A stretch of DNA of 64,000 bases from Nostoc sp. ATCC 53789 (lineage in GTDB: Bacteria; Cyanobacteriota; Cyanobacteriia; Cyanobacteriales; Nostocaceae). Positions 37,951 to 45,855 of the stretch are shown here, piece by piece. The notes under the pieces were generated by a model. The model was not told the origin of the DNA and made no database searches. It saw only the letters and a program-made list of their open reading frames with translations. Position numbers and translations under genes: made by a program. Where the stretch lies: positions 5,043,501 through 5,107,500 of the forward strand of contig NZ_CP046703.1 in the NCBI RefSeq assembly GCF_009873495.1, written 5' to 3'. Position 1 is the stretch's first letter; each line of letters opens with the position of its first letter.

Positions 37951-38025
37951 AAGAAATATCTGATACGTTTGGGAACTCCGTCTGTTTAGAGCGGAGCGGA
38001 AAAACGAACGGGCGATTTTAACCGT

Positions 38026-38059
38026 CTTGCCGCTATAATGGTTGCTATGTAGCGGCAAG
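38026..38059. repeat. Hairpin just before tnpB
   Basis: A perfect 10-bp stem CTTGCCGCTA / TAGCGGCAAG around a 14-base loop, 4 bp before the tnpB start. It may limit translation of tnpB or form part of the element's left end. Confidence 0.7.
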
Positions 38060-38063
38060 CATT

Positions 38064-39338
38064 ATGCTTTTGACTCAAACCAATCGGCTCGATTTGAGTC
38101 CAGCAGAGTCTGACATCCTGAAACAGCTTTGCCACTTGAGCAAAAATATGTTCAATGTGGGGCTGTATAACGTGCGTCAGTACTTCTTTCAAGAGCGTCG
38201 CTATCTGCGCTATGAGGGCAATTACCACCATGCAAAGGGTAATGAAAACTATGGAATGCTTGCAACTGATATTGCCCAGCAAACCCTGAAAATTGTTGAC
38301 CGTTCGTTCGGTTCGTTCTTCAAGTTGCTTCAGATGAAACAACGGGGAGAATACATGGCTCAGGTCAGTATGCCGCATTACTTGCCCAAAGACGGGCATT
38401 TCCTGCTGGTTATTCCAGTCAGAGAGCGTGATTTGACAACGCGACTGCCCAAGAAAAACTGGCTGTTCACCGTGCCTTCGTCTCGCGCCTTTCGACGTGA
38501 GCATGGCGAGGTGAGCTTTGAGATTCCAGAGATGCTTAGAGGCAGAACCATTAAAGAGATTCGCATCCGTCCCAAACTGGGTGCGCGATTCTTTGATGTG
38601 TCTTATGTCTATGAGTCCGTGCCAGAACCGCAGGTTGAACAGACTGGAGCAATGCTTGGCATTGACTTTGGTTTGGAGAACCTGGCTACTTGTGTCAGTA
38701 GCACAGACAAGTCGTTCATCATCGACGGCAGAAGGTTGAAGTCGCTCAACCATTGGTACAACAAGGAGAATGCTCGTTTGCAGTCTGAAAAGGACAGGCA
38801 TTGCAGCAAAGGTTTGACACATCGCCAAGCTGCGCTCCTTGATAACCGTAACCACAGGGTTAACGACTACCTGAATAAAGCGGCTCGGTACATCGTCAAT
38901 TGGTGTCGAGACAATCGCATTAGCAAAATTGTTGTGGGTTACAACCCTGACCTCAAGCAAAGGGTCAATTTGGGCAAACGCAACAATCAAAACTTTACGC
39001 AAATCCCGATATACACGTTGAATCGCAAGCTGCAAAGCCTCTGTGAGCGTTACGGGATTGCAGTGGCGCAACAGGAGGAATCTTACACAAGCATTGCCTC
39101 GTTTCTGGATGGTGACACTGTGCCTGTCTGGAACGCTGACAACCCAGCCAAATATATGTTTAGCGGCAAACGTATCAAGCGCGGCTTGTACCGTACCGCT
39201 CATGGATGGTTGGTCAACGCTGATTGCAATGGGGCTGGCAATATTCTGGTCAAGCATCTTAAAAGTAGCCTGGATGAACTTCGGTTCGGACTGGGTAGGA
39301 GCGTTTTGGCAGCGCCGTTAAGGGTGAAAATCTCTTAA
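38064..39338 (+). CDS. tnpB: TnpB RNA-guided nuclease, zinc-finger-less variant
   Basis: A 424-residue TnpB, full length. An N-terminal helical/wedge region is followed by the RuvC core: motif I MLGIDFGLENLATC with D201, motif II position VVGYNPDLKQRVNLGKRNNQ, where the usual Glu is Gly292, and motif III VNADCNGAGNIL with D387. The normal four-Cys zinc finger is absent; in its place is KYMFSGKRIKRGLYR. A conserved QQEESYTS (E338/E339) could supply the missing acidic residue, as described for a class of TnpB proteins with rearranged active sites. It likely cuts DNA under the guidance of RNA from the element's right end. Confidence 0.9.
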   Translation: MLLTQTNRLDLSPAESDILKQLCHLSKNMFNVGLYNVRQYFFQERRYLRYEGNYHHAKGNENYGMLATDIAQQTLKIVDRSFGSFFKLLQMKQRGEYMAQVSMPHYLPKDGHFLLVIPVRERDLTTRLPKKNWLFTVPSSRAFRREHGEVSFEIPEMLRGRTIKEIRIRPKLGARFFDVSYVYESVPEPQVEQTGAMLGIDFGLENLATCVSSTDKSFIIDGRRLKSLNHWYNKENARLQSEKDRHCSKGLTHRQAALLDNRNHRVNDYLNKAARYIVNWCRDNRISKIVVGYNPDLKQRVNLGKRNNQNFTQIPIYTLNRKLQSLCERYGIAVAQQEESYTSIASFLDGDTVPVWNADNPAKYMFSGKRIKRGLYRTAHGWLVNADCNGAGNILVKHLKSSLDELRFGLGRSVLAAPLRVKIS

Positions 39339-39342
39339 TAAT

Positions 39343-39371
39343 CTCTGTCTCTTTAGAGCAGGGAGTGTCAA
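39343..39371 (+). ncRNA. Probable 3' end of TnpB guide (omega) RNA scaffold
   Basis: TnpB elements produce a right-end RNA overlapping the tnpB 3' end and continuing into flanking DNA. Here a hairpin with TTTAGAG in its apex ends at 39365 and is followed by TGTCAA. The guide would be the next bases, from about 39372. This is inferred from the family; the 5' end of the RNA cannot be placed. Confidence 0.4.
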
Positions 39372-39574
39372 GTATAATGTAATCTGCCAAACATTATTTT
39401 GTCCTAAAAAATTACTTCACCTTATATCGCAATCAGTAGTAATCAGGACTAATTACTATTTACCGAGGCTGAGATTGGAGATCGCTAGCGACGATTCACA
39501 ATAGAACAAGAAGCCAAGAAACATCCTTGCTGTTGTGTCGACGCAGCGCGATCGCGTTGCTCTCATCAAATCAA

Positions 39575-40372
39575 ATGATTGCTAAAACTACGGTTACACC
39601 TACCGCACGCCTAGTTGAGGTCTTTTCTGCCATTCAAGGGGAAGGACTGAATGTAGGGACACGTCAAATATTTATTCGTTTTGCATTGTGCGATTTGCGC
39701 TGCCACTTTTGTGATAGTGCCCACACTTGGAATGCACCTTCTACTTGTCGGATAGAGCGATCGCCTGGATTGCGCGACTTTGAAATCCACTCTAACCCTG
39801 TTCCATTACCCATATTAATCGAATGGGTGGAACAGCAAAATCTACCTTGTCTACACGATAGCATTAGCTTAACTGGGGGAGAACCACTTCTTCATGCCCC
39901 ATTTCTAACGCAGTTTCTACCCCAAGTGCGAGACATAACTGGTCTACCCATATACTTAGAAACTGGCGGGCATCGCTCAGAACAACTAGCGATGATTCTT
40001 CCCTATCTAGACTCTGTGGGTATGGATTTCAAATTGCCTAGTGTTAGCGGCGAAAGCCATTGGCAAGAACATGCTAAATTTCTCCAATTATGTCATGACT
40101 CATATTTAAATGTTTTTGTCAAGATAATTGTGTCTCAAAACACAGATCCAGCCGAGTTGGAACGTTCAGCTTCGTTAGTGGCAGAGGTTAGTCCAGATAT
40201 CTCAGTGTTTTTACAACCTGTTACGCCTTTAGCAGTATCTGAACAATTCTCCCCAATACTTATGCTTGCGCCTACTGCCGATCAAGTTTTAACCTGGCAA
40301 GCTTTGATGAAGGGGTTTGTCAAGCACGTGCGTGTGATCCCTCAGACGCATAAAATGCTGAACCAACTGTAA
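39575..40372 (+). CDS. queE: 7-carboxy-7-deazaguanine synthase QueE
   Basis: A 265-residue radical-SAM enzyme making 7-carboxy-7-deazaguanine, a step to queuosine and related deazapurines. The start ARLVEVFSAIQGEGLNVGTRQ and the cluster motif CDLRCHFCDS (C-x3-C-x2-C) define QueE. The SLTGGEPLLH motif binds SAM. An insertion between the cluster motif and the barrel (NAPSTCRIERSPGLRDFEIH) is typical of longer cyanobacterial forms. ATG 39575 is chosen over TTG 39527. No preQ1 riboswitch was recognised upstream. Confidence 0.92.
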   Translation: MIAKTTVTPTARLVEVFSAIQGEGLNVGTRQIFIRFALCDLRCHFCDSAHTWNAPSTCRIERSPGLRDFEIHSNPVPLPILIEWVEQQNLPCLHDSISLTGGEPLLHAPFLTQFLPQVRDITGLPIYLETGGHRSEQLAMILPYLDSVGMDFKLPSVSGESHWQEHAKFLQLCHDSYLNVFVKIIVSQNTDPAELERSASLVAEVSPDISVFLQPVTPLAVSEQFSPILMLAPTADQVLTWQALMKGFVKHVRVIPQTHKMLNQL

Positions 40373-40506
40373 AAGCTTCTGTAAAATTTGAGTTTGATAA
40401 AGATGTAGTCAAGAAAAAAGTAAGATTCTATGAAATGGGCATTGCTGCCGCTAATCAGCAAGGCAGCAGCCCCTTAGTAGACATTCCGAGTCCAAGGCAG
40501 AATTAG
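40371..40506 (+). pseudogene. Possible coding remnant after queE
   Basis: An open stretch of about 45 codons in a different frame from queE reads KFEFDKDVVKKKVRFYEMG, then IAAANQQGSSPLVDIPSPRQN, and stops at 40504-40506. It reads like the C-terminal end of a lost gene but has no start codon of its own. I do not recognise it. Confidence 0.25.
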
Positions 40507-40542
40507 GAGTGAGGAGTTTGAAGTTTAGATTTCACTCCTAAT
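40502..40542. terminator. Hairpin between convergent queE and DUF3318 genes
   Basis: An 11-bp perfect stem ATTAGGAGTGA / TCACTCCTAAT with a 19-base loop. A second small hairpin GAGAC/GTCTC follows at about 40547-40568. Likely bidirectional termination. Confidence 0.55.
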
Positions 40543-40575
40543 TGTAGAGACTCGATTAATTGCGTCTCTCCTAAA

Positions 40576-41220
40576 TTACAATCCGCCTTCGTCTGGAGTT
40601 TTGGATTTAGCTTTTGCTTTATTGGCACTGCGTTTGAGGGCAGAAAGTCTTGCTTCGTATCTTGACCGTTGGCGCTTGCTAGGAGTATTGTCAATCAGGG
40701 TTTTTAAAGCGCTACCGAGACTCTTGTAGGCATTGGGTAGGCTATAACCAAAACGAGTTGCCAAAGCGATCGCTTTCTCATCAGCATTGAGCAATTCTTT
40801 TAGTTGCTTTTCCCCATTATTCTTTTGGTACAGTCGCCAGCCTGACACGCCACACAGCGACAAAGCTAACACCAGCAGCAATCCATCTTGTACCCACAAT
40901 TCGCCGACAGCACCACCTAAACCGATGGCTAATGCTGCCATTTCCCAACCATCTTTAGGAATTGTGTCATTTTGAACGCGAGCAACTTCATGCCAGAACA
41001 GCAGATTACGCTGATCCATTGCGAGGGCATCCCATTTCACCAGGTCAATTTGAATTTCTACCTGGTCTTTACCAATTTCTTCGCAGCGAACCAGGGGTGG
41101 ATTGACTTCAGTTGTGCCTTCAACCGTGACCCAGCTCTGTAATTCTGGCGGTAGTAAGCCTTTCAACCGCCGTAGTTCACTCATTTCCGCTTTGGCAGAG
41201 GAGGTTGCATAGGATGTCAT
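40576..41220 (-). CDS. DUF3318 domain-containing protein
   Basis: A 214-residue cyanobacterial protein. A Leu-rich start MSELRRLKGLLPPELQSWV is followed by NLLFWHEVARVQNDTIPKDGWE, two hydrophobic stretches (MAALAIGLGGAVGELWV and LLLVLALSLCGVSGWRL) and a basic C-terminal tail (KRQRSRYEARLSALKRSANK). The HExxR sequence HEVAR in the middle is suggestive of a metal-site remnant but not a proven protease motif. Function unknown. Confidence 0.8.
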   Translation of the reverse strand: MTSYATSSAKAEMSELRRLKGLLPPELQSWVTVEGTTEVNPPLVRCEEIGKDQVEIQIDLVKWDALAMDQRNLLFWHEVARVQNDTIPKDGWEMAALAIGLGGAVGELWVQDGLLLVLALSLCGVSGWRLYQKNNGEKQLKELLNADEKAIALATRFGYSLPNAYKSLGSALKTLIDNTPSKRQRSRYEARLSALKRSANKAKAKSKTPDEGGL

Positions 41221-41297
41221 AATATCCAGCCCCAGAAAATTTCAGTATATAGTGAGGGTATCACTTTGGAGTATAGCTATTTAAGTGATGATCCGTC

Positions 41298-41855
41298 TCA
41301 CTCCTTGGGAAAACTTCCTCGCTTTTTCCGTGCCTCCATTGCCTTTTCTAGTAAATCTAGCAATCCTGGAGCTTCTTCTTGGATAGTGAGTAACAGTCTT
41401 TCGCCAAGTTCTATATTCCCCGGATCAAGACCCGTTGCCATAACTTCTTTGAGGCGAGGTATGGCTATGCCATCTACAATCTGAATTAACCCACTCAGAC
41501 AACGGTGAAATTGCTTTTCTGTGAGAATTGAGTCTTCTAGAGGAAACTCAATAATGGCACGAATTTCACCATCAGACGGGTCATACTCCCATTGCAACAT
41601 TTTGGTTTCCCAGGAAATGGCAAGCATCGTCTGTAAAATAACCCCCTTGTGAGGGTGGTCTTGAATTCCTGACAGAACTTGAGGGGCGAATACCCGAAAA
41701 AATTTTCCCTCTTCATCCAACTGGACAACTATCAGAAAATCTTCTAGGTTATCAGCTTCTACACCTGTTATTATCCGGTCTTCTTCATCATCAAAACGGT
41801 AGTCCCAACCAAGGTTGTCTAAATAGTTGGCAATCTGTTTGAGGTTAGCTCCCAT
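41298..41855 (-). CDS. YbjN domain-containing protein
   Basis: A 185-residue acidic soluble protein with the YbjN/type III chaperone-like fold: a start IANYLDNLGWDYRFDDEEDR, then FLIVVQLDEEGKFFRVFAP, LQTMLAISWETKMLQWEYD and GEIRAIIEFPLED, each consistent with alternating strands. No enzyme motif is present. It lies downstream of nothing else on its strand and has its own promoter region upstream. Confidence 0.75.
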   Translation of the reverse strand: MGANLKQIANYLDNLGWDYRFDDEEDRIITGVEADNLEDFLIVVQLDEEGKFFRVFAPQVLSGIQDHPHKGVILQTMLAISWETKMLQWEYDPSDGEIRAIIEFPLEDSILTEKQFHRCLSGLIQIVDGIAIPRLKEVMATGLDPGNIELGERLLLTIQEEAPGLLDLLEKAMEARKKRGSFPKE

Positions 41856-42084
41856 AAAAGCCTCATAAGGAACGGTGGAGCAGTTGTTACCAGACCTAGT
41901 TTAACCTGCTAGGGGTAGTTCTTTAGGTTGGTGTGGCTACTTCCGATCGCATCAAAGTATGCAATTAGGGCATGGGGTATGGGGCATGGGGCATTGAAAT
42001 AGGATAAACAGATTTTCATGCTGCGCTGTGAATAAGATTTCCTGGGGTTCTATTGCTAATTCTTAAAGAAGCGCTAAATGTATT

Positions 42085-42175
42085 AGGACTTACGCAAGAA
42101 CTCTCTGAAACTCTTATTTCTCCGTGTCCTCTGCGCCCTCTGTGGTTCGTTTTTTCATTATTTTGCGTAAGTCCT
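42085..42175. mobile_element. MITE-like element with 13-bp inverted repeats
   Basis: A 91-bp element with perfect ends AGGACTTACGCAA (42085-42097) and TTGCGTAAGTCCT (42163-42175). Its interior carries the dispersed core found at 1-41 and 21708-21755 (CTCTGTGGTTCGTTTTTT). Short length, inverted ends and no coding content fit a miniature element. No target duplication is obvious. Confidence 0.6.
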
Positions 42176-42462
42176 GTGTATGCTTCTAAATATTATCTAG
42201 TAAATAATATAAAACCAATTAACTAAAATTTTAATATTATCTTCCAAGTTAAATGAATGTATTTTTATATCAAGTATGATAGATGGAAAATTAAAATAAA
42301 GTTCGAAAGTCTAAGCAAAATTGAGAGATTTACACTTAGCATCTAAGACTTTTAAAAGAATAAATAAAAACTTAAAATCCGGTTTTTCAAAATGAATAAA
42401 TTTAGCACAAATGCTGGTAAAGTTTTATATTACAAGCAACAAATTGTTTTTATAGAATGATT

Positions 42463-42476
42463 GTAGTGAGCAATAC
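42463..42476. promoter_or_regulatory. NtcA consensus-like site before natF
   Basis: GTAGTGAGCAATAC matches the nitrogen regulator consensus GTA-N8-TAC. It ends only 20 bp before ATG 42497, too close for a normal NtcA-activated promoter, so it could be a repressor position or chance. Confidence 0.25.
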
Positions 42477-42496
42477 ATTTATGATTGTCGATATCA

Positions 42497-43582
42497 ATGA
42501 AATTTATGCGTAAATCAGCTTTAATTTTAGCGATCGCACCTCTAGTCTTTGCGATCGCTGCTTGTAGTGGAGATTCACAAACAGCAAATACACCCAGCAC
42601 TCCAGGCAGTAATGCAGCTGCACCAGAAAATCAAAATCGCTGGAATAACATTAAAAGACGTGGCCAGATAATTTGCGGTGTCAGTGGCGAAGTGCCAGGG
42701 TTTAGCTTTGTGGGGACTGATGGTAAGTATAGCGGCATTGATGTCGATGTCTGTCGCGCGATCGCCGCAGCTTTATTTGACAATCCAGATGCAGTAGAAT
42801 TCCGCAATCTCAATTCCAAAGAACGGTTTACAGCTTTGCAAACTGGTGAAGTAGATGTTCTCAGCCGCAATACTACCTGGACTCTTAGCCGTGATACCTC
42901 CGTAGGTCTAGAATTTGCACCCGTGGTCTTTTACGACGGACAAGCCATAATGGTTCGCAAAAGTAGCAATATTAAGTCCCTAGCAGACCTGAAGGATAAA
43001 GCAATCTGCGTTCAAACTGGCACTACTACCGAACAGAACTTAGCAGACCAAATGCGGAAAAGAGGCATCACTTACAAACCCGTTGTCTTTGAAGACGTTA
43101 ACGTTACCTTTGCTACCTATGCTGAAGGTCGTTGCGACGGCATTACGGCTGACCGTTCAGCATTAGTTTCGCGGGGGACAATTTTACCAAAACCAGAAGA
43201 TAACGTGATTCTCAATGAAGTGATATCTTCAGAACCCCTTGCACCAGCAGTCGCCAAAGGAGATATTAGGTGGGGAGATGCTGTTAAGTGGGTGGTTTAT
43301 TCTCTGGTAAAAGCTGAAGAATTGGGTATTACTTCCCAAAATGTGGGTCAGTTTGCAAGTAGTACCGATCCAGACATTAAGCGCTTTTTAGGAACAGAAG
43401 GCAACCTTGGCGAAGGACTCGGCTTAACAAACGACTTTGCAGCCAGAATAATTAAGCACGTCGGTAACTACGCCGAAGTTTACGATCGCAATCTCGGCCC
43501 CAAAACAAAACTCAATCTAGCTCGTGGTCAAAATCAACTCTGGAGCAAAGGCGGGCTGCTTTATTCTCCGCCCTTCCGGTAG
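42497..43582 (+). CDS. natF: Amino acid ABC transporter substrate-binding protein NatF
   Basis: A 361-residue periplasmic lipoprotein of the N-II neutral/acidic amino acid importer. The signal sequence ends in a lipobox (FAIAACSG, Cys about residue 23 of this start). The binding-protein fold shows IICGVSGEVPGFSFVG, GIDVDVCRAIAAALF, FRNLNSKERFTALQTGEVD, the YDGQAIMVR loop, KAICVQTGTTTEQNL and CDGITADRSAL. ATG 42497 or 42506 are both possible starts; the TTG at 42485 is unlikely. It is the first gene of the natF-natG-natH-bgtA cluster. Confidence 0.9.
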   Translation: MKFMRKSALILAIAPLVFAIAACSGDSQTANTPSTPGSNAAAPENQNRWNNIKRRGQIICGVSGEVPGFSFVGTDGKYSGIDVDVCRAIAAALFDNPDAVEFRNLNSKERFTALQTGEVDVLSRNTTWTLSRDTSVGLEFAPVVFYDGQAIMVRKSSNIKSLADLKDKAICVQTGTTTEQNLADQMRKRGITYKPVVFEDVNVTFATYAEGRCDGITADRSALVSRGTILPKPEDNVILNEVISSEPLAPAVAKGDIRWGDAVKWVVYSLVKAEELGITSQNVGQFASSTDPDIKRFLGTEGNLGEGLGLTNDFAARIIKHVGNYAEVYDRNLGPKTKLNLARGQNQLWSKGGLLYSPPFR

Positions 43583-43618
43583 AAGAGATGAGGGGGATGA
43601 GGGGGACAAAGAGAATAA

Positions 43619-43650
43619 CCAATGACAAATGACAAATGACAAATGACAAA
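43619..43650. repeat. TGACAAA heptad repeats overlapping the natG start
   Basis: Five head-to-tail TGACAAA units run into the natG initiation codon, so that the repeat itself supplies ATGACAAA at 43643. Confidence 0.85.
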
Positions 43651-44560
43651 TCATATATGGCGTGATGTCCGTTTTTGGAGGATTGCTTTGCAATTAGTTG
43701 CCGTATTTTTAGCAGCAGTTGTAGTAGTAATACTGTGGGGCAATCTCCAGCGCAATTTGCGGCAATTGGGTATTCCGTTTGGATTTGATTTTCTCAAGCA
43801 ACAAGCGTCTTTTGATATTGGCGAGACGCTGATTAGCTATAAACCCACTGACACCTACAGTCATGCTTTGTGGGTAGGGTTAATTAACTCCTTGCGGGTG
43901 GCAGTTGCAGGGATTTTTCTGACAACCATTGTTGGGGTAAGTGCTGGTATTGCCCGACTTTCTGACAACTGGTTAGTGCGGAATATCACGATGGTTTATG
44001 TAGAGATTTTCCGCAATACGCCCTTATTGCTGCAATTGCTGTTTTGGTACTTTGTTGTTTTTCTCAGTTTTCCCAAAACAGAAAATAAGATATCCCTTTG
44101 GGGCTTTATTGGCGTTAGTCAAAATGGCTTACAACTCCCTTGGTTTACGTTATCACCAGAGTTTTCAGCTTTGCTGTTGGGATTAATTTTTTACACAGGT
44201 GCGTTTATTGCCGAAATTGTCCGAGGTGGAATTCAATCAGTACCAAAGGGACAATGGGAAGCAGCGCGATCGCTAGGATTAAAACCAGGGTTAGTTATGC
44301 GGCTGGTGGTTTTTCCCCAAGCCTTGCGGGTAATCATTCCACCGTTGACGAGTCAATATCTGAATTTGACAAAAAATACCAGTTTAGCGATCGCGATCGG
44401 CTACCCCGATATTTATTTTGTCGCCTCCACCACCTTTAACCAAACGGGTAAAGCCGTAGAAGTGATATTACTGATTATGCTCACCTATCTCACCCTGAGT
44501 TTAACCATCTCTGTAGTTATGAATTTATTCAATCGCAGCGTGCAAATAAAAGAGAGATAA
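43643..44560 (+). CDS. natG: Amino acid ABC transporter permease NatG
   Basis: A 305-residue membrane protein of the N-II importer. After the first helix (IALQLVAVFLAAVVVVILW) comes a periplasmic stretch, then the HisM-type permease domain beginning LWVGLINSLRVAVAGIFL. The EAA coupling loop is GQWEAARSLGLKPGLVMRLVVFPQALRVIIPPL, given here as one continuous region around residues 210-240. The start codon lies within a TGACAAA repeat; no Shine-Dalgarno sequence is visible. It pairs with NatH and BgtA. Confidence 0.9.
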   Translation: MTNHIWRDVRFWRIALQLVAVFLAAVVVVILWGNLQRNLRQLGIPFGFDFLKQQASFDIGETLISYKPTDTYSHALWVGLINSLRVAVAGIFLTTIVGVSAGIARLSDNWLVRNITMVYVEIFRNTPLLLQLLFWYFVVFLSFPKTENKISLWGFIGVSQNGLQLPWFTLSPEFSALLLGLIFYTGAFIAEIVRGGIQSVPKGQWEAARSLGLKPGLVMRLVVFPQALRVIIPPLTSQYLNLTKNTSLAIAIGYPDIYFVASTTFNQTGKAVEVILLIMLTYLTLSLTISVVMNLFNRSVQIKER

Positions 44561-44606
44561 GGGGGATGAAGAAGCAGCTAAACTCCAAAGTTGAAGTATG
44601 AGTCTT

Positions 44607-44642
44607 TACAAATGACAAATAACCAATGACAAATGACAAATT
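44607..44642. repeat. TGACAAA heptad repeats overlapping the natH start
   Basis: ACAAATGACAAATAACCAATGAC-type heptads run into ATG 44626, the same arrangement as at natG. Confidence 0.8.
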
Positions 44643-45777
44643 AACTTGGGTACGTAAAAACCTCTTCAGTACTTGGTACAACAGCTTGTTAACTGTTGTC
44701 TGTTTGGTGTTGTTATTTTGGATACTGCGAGGAATTCTAACTTGGGCAACTACTCAAGCACAATGGGCAGTAATTCAGGTTAACTTACGTTTATTTCTAG
44801 TTGGCAGGTTTCCGCAAACGCTATATTGGCGAACTTGGATTGTGCTAGCGATCGCTTCAACTTTAGGCGCTGTAACTGCGGGTGTATTCTTTGGTAAGCA
44901 ACAATTAACAAAGCAATTCTCCGCTTTGTTTGCTTTGATCATCGGCGTTTTGTTAGTTGCTTTACCGTTAGACTTTACATCTCGCCTTTGGTTACTGTTA
45001 ATTGCAGCTTTACTATTTGTAGGTTTTTGGGTTGGAGGAAAGTTTACTAAGTTACTAACTCCTTGGCTTTCTCTATTATGGTTACTGTCTTTTCCCATTA
45101 TTCTTTGGCTACTTGGCGGTGGATTTGGATTGCAATCTGTATCTACAAATTTGTGGAACGGTTTGCTACTTACCCTACTTATGGCAGCAATCAGTATTGT
45201 GCTTTCCTTTCCCTTTGGGGTTTTATTGGCTTTAGGACGCACAAGCAATTTGCCTGTAGTACGTTGGTTTTCTATCCTCTACATTGAAATCGTCAGAGGA
45301 GTACCACTGATTGGGATTTTGTTCCTCGCTCAAGTAATGCTGCCATTGTTTCTATCAGCAGATGTGCGTTTAGATCGGGTATTGCGAGCAATTGCTGGAT
45401 TGGTTTTATTTAGTGCTGCATACATGGCAGAAAATGTGCGCGGTGGACTCCAGTCAGTTCCTCGCGGTCAAATTGAAGCCGCGAAAGCGCTAGGATTAAA
45501 CACAGCCTTAGTGGTTTTGTTAATTGTCTTACCTCAAGCCTTACGTACCGTTATTCCTGCGATCGTTGGTCAGTTTATCGGCTTATTTAAAGACACTTCG
45601 TTATTATCCTTGGTGGGATTAGTAGAATTAACAGGTATTGCCCGTTCCATATTGGCACAACCACAATTTATTGGTCGATATGCAGAAGTTTACATATTTA
45701 TTGGATTTATTTACTGGGTATTTTGTTATTCCATGTCGTTAGCTTCTCGGCGGTTAGAGAGACAGTTAAATATTTAG
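44626..45777 (+). CDS. natH: Amino acid ABC transporter permease NatH
   Basis: A 383-residue permease with about eight hydrophobic helices. The N-terminal extension has extra helices (SLLTVVCLVLLFWILRGIL; TLGAVTAGVFFG; ALIIGVLLVALPL), as in BztC-type permeases. The C-terminal HisM-type domain begins LWNGLLLTLLMAAISIVLSF, and its EAA loop is GQIEAAKALGLNTALVVLLIVLPQALRTVIPAI around residues 285-315. It forms the membrane pore with NatG. Confidence 0.9.
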   Translation: MTNDKLTWVRKNLFSTWYNSLLTVVCLVLLFWILRGILTWATTQAQWAVIQVNLRLFLVGRFPQTLYWRTWIVLAIASTLGAVTAGVFFGKQQLTKQFSALFALIIGVLLVALPLDFTSRLWLLLIAALLFVGFWVGGKFTKLLTPWLSLLWLLSFPIILWLLGGGFGLQSVSTNLWNGLLLTLLMAAISIVLSFPFGVLLALGRTSNLPVVRWFSILYIEIVRGVPLIGILFLAQVMLPLFLSADVRLDRVLRAIAGLVLFSAAYMAENVRGGLQSVPRGQIEAAKALGLNTALVVLLIVLPQALRTVIPAIVGQFIGLFKDTSLLSLVGLVELTGIARSILAQPQFIGRYAEVYIFIGFIYWVFCYSMSLASRRLERQLNI

Positions 45778-45822
45778 TCATTGATAATTAGTCATTTTGG
45801 TCATTGGTTATTGGTTGTTATA
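45777..45822. repeat. TCATTGG/TTAGTCA heptad repeats before bgtA
   Basis: TAGTCATTGATAATTAGTCA-type degenerate heptads between natH and bgtA, continuing the pattern of repeats at each gene junction of this operon. Confidence 0.7.
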
Positions 45823-45855
45823 AAACTAATATTCATTATTAGGGCTTTGAATAAT

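Larger units (their letters stand above)
37965..39371 (+). mobile_element. IS200/IS605-type element carrying tnpB only
   Basis: An IS605-group element with tnpB and no tnpA. The subterminal palindromes match in form: left CTCCGTCT-GTTT-AGA-G-CGGAG at 37976-37996 and right CTCTG-T-CTCT-TT-AGAG-CAGGGAG at 39343-39365, both containing TTTAGAG. The right end probably finishes near TCAA at 39368-39371, where the guide segment of the element's RNA would begin. The exact left border is uncertain (37951-37975). An additional 10-bp stem lies inside at 38026-38059. Confidence 0.65.
41856..42496. other. Long divergent intergenic region before natF
   Basis: 641 bases containing a GGCATGGGG-type microrepeat at 41968-41993, a MITE-like element at 42085-42175 and a GTA-N8-TAC motif at 42463-42476. 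The rest (42180-42460) is AT-rich with no ORF. Confidence 0.6.

Noticed and set aside
37986..39257. 423-codon open frame antisense to tnpB
   Set aside because: It lies entirely opposite a well-conserved TnpB gene; its composition shows no family pattern, so it is a shadow frame.
39339..39574. preQ1 riboswitch before queE
   Set aside because: No preQ1 aptamer core (short hairpin followed by an A-rich tail) could be found.
44775..45248. 157-codon minus-strand frame opposite natH
   Set aside because: Antisense to a conserved permease; Asn/Lys-rich shadow translation with no family pattern.
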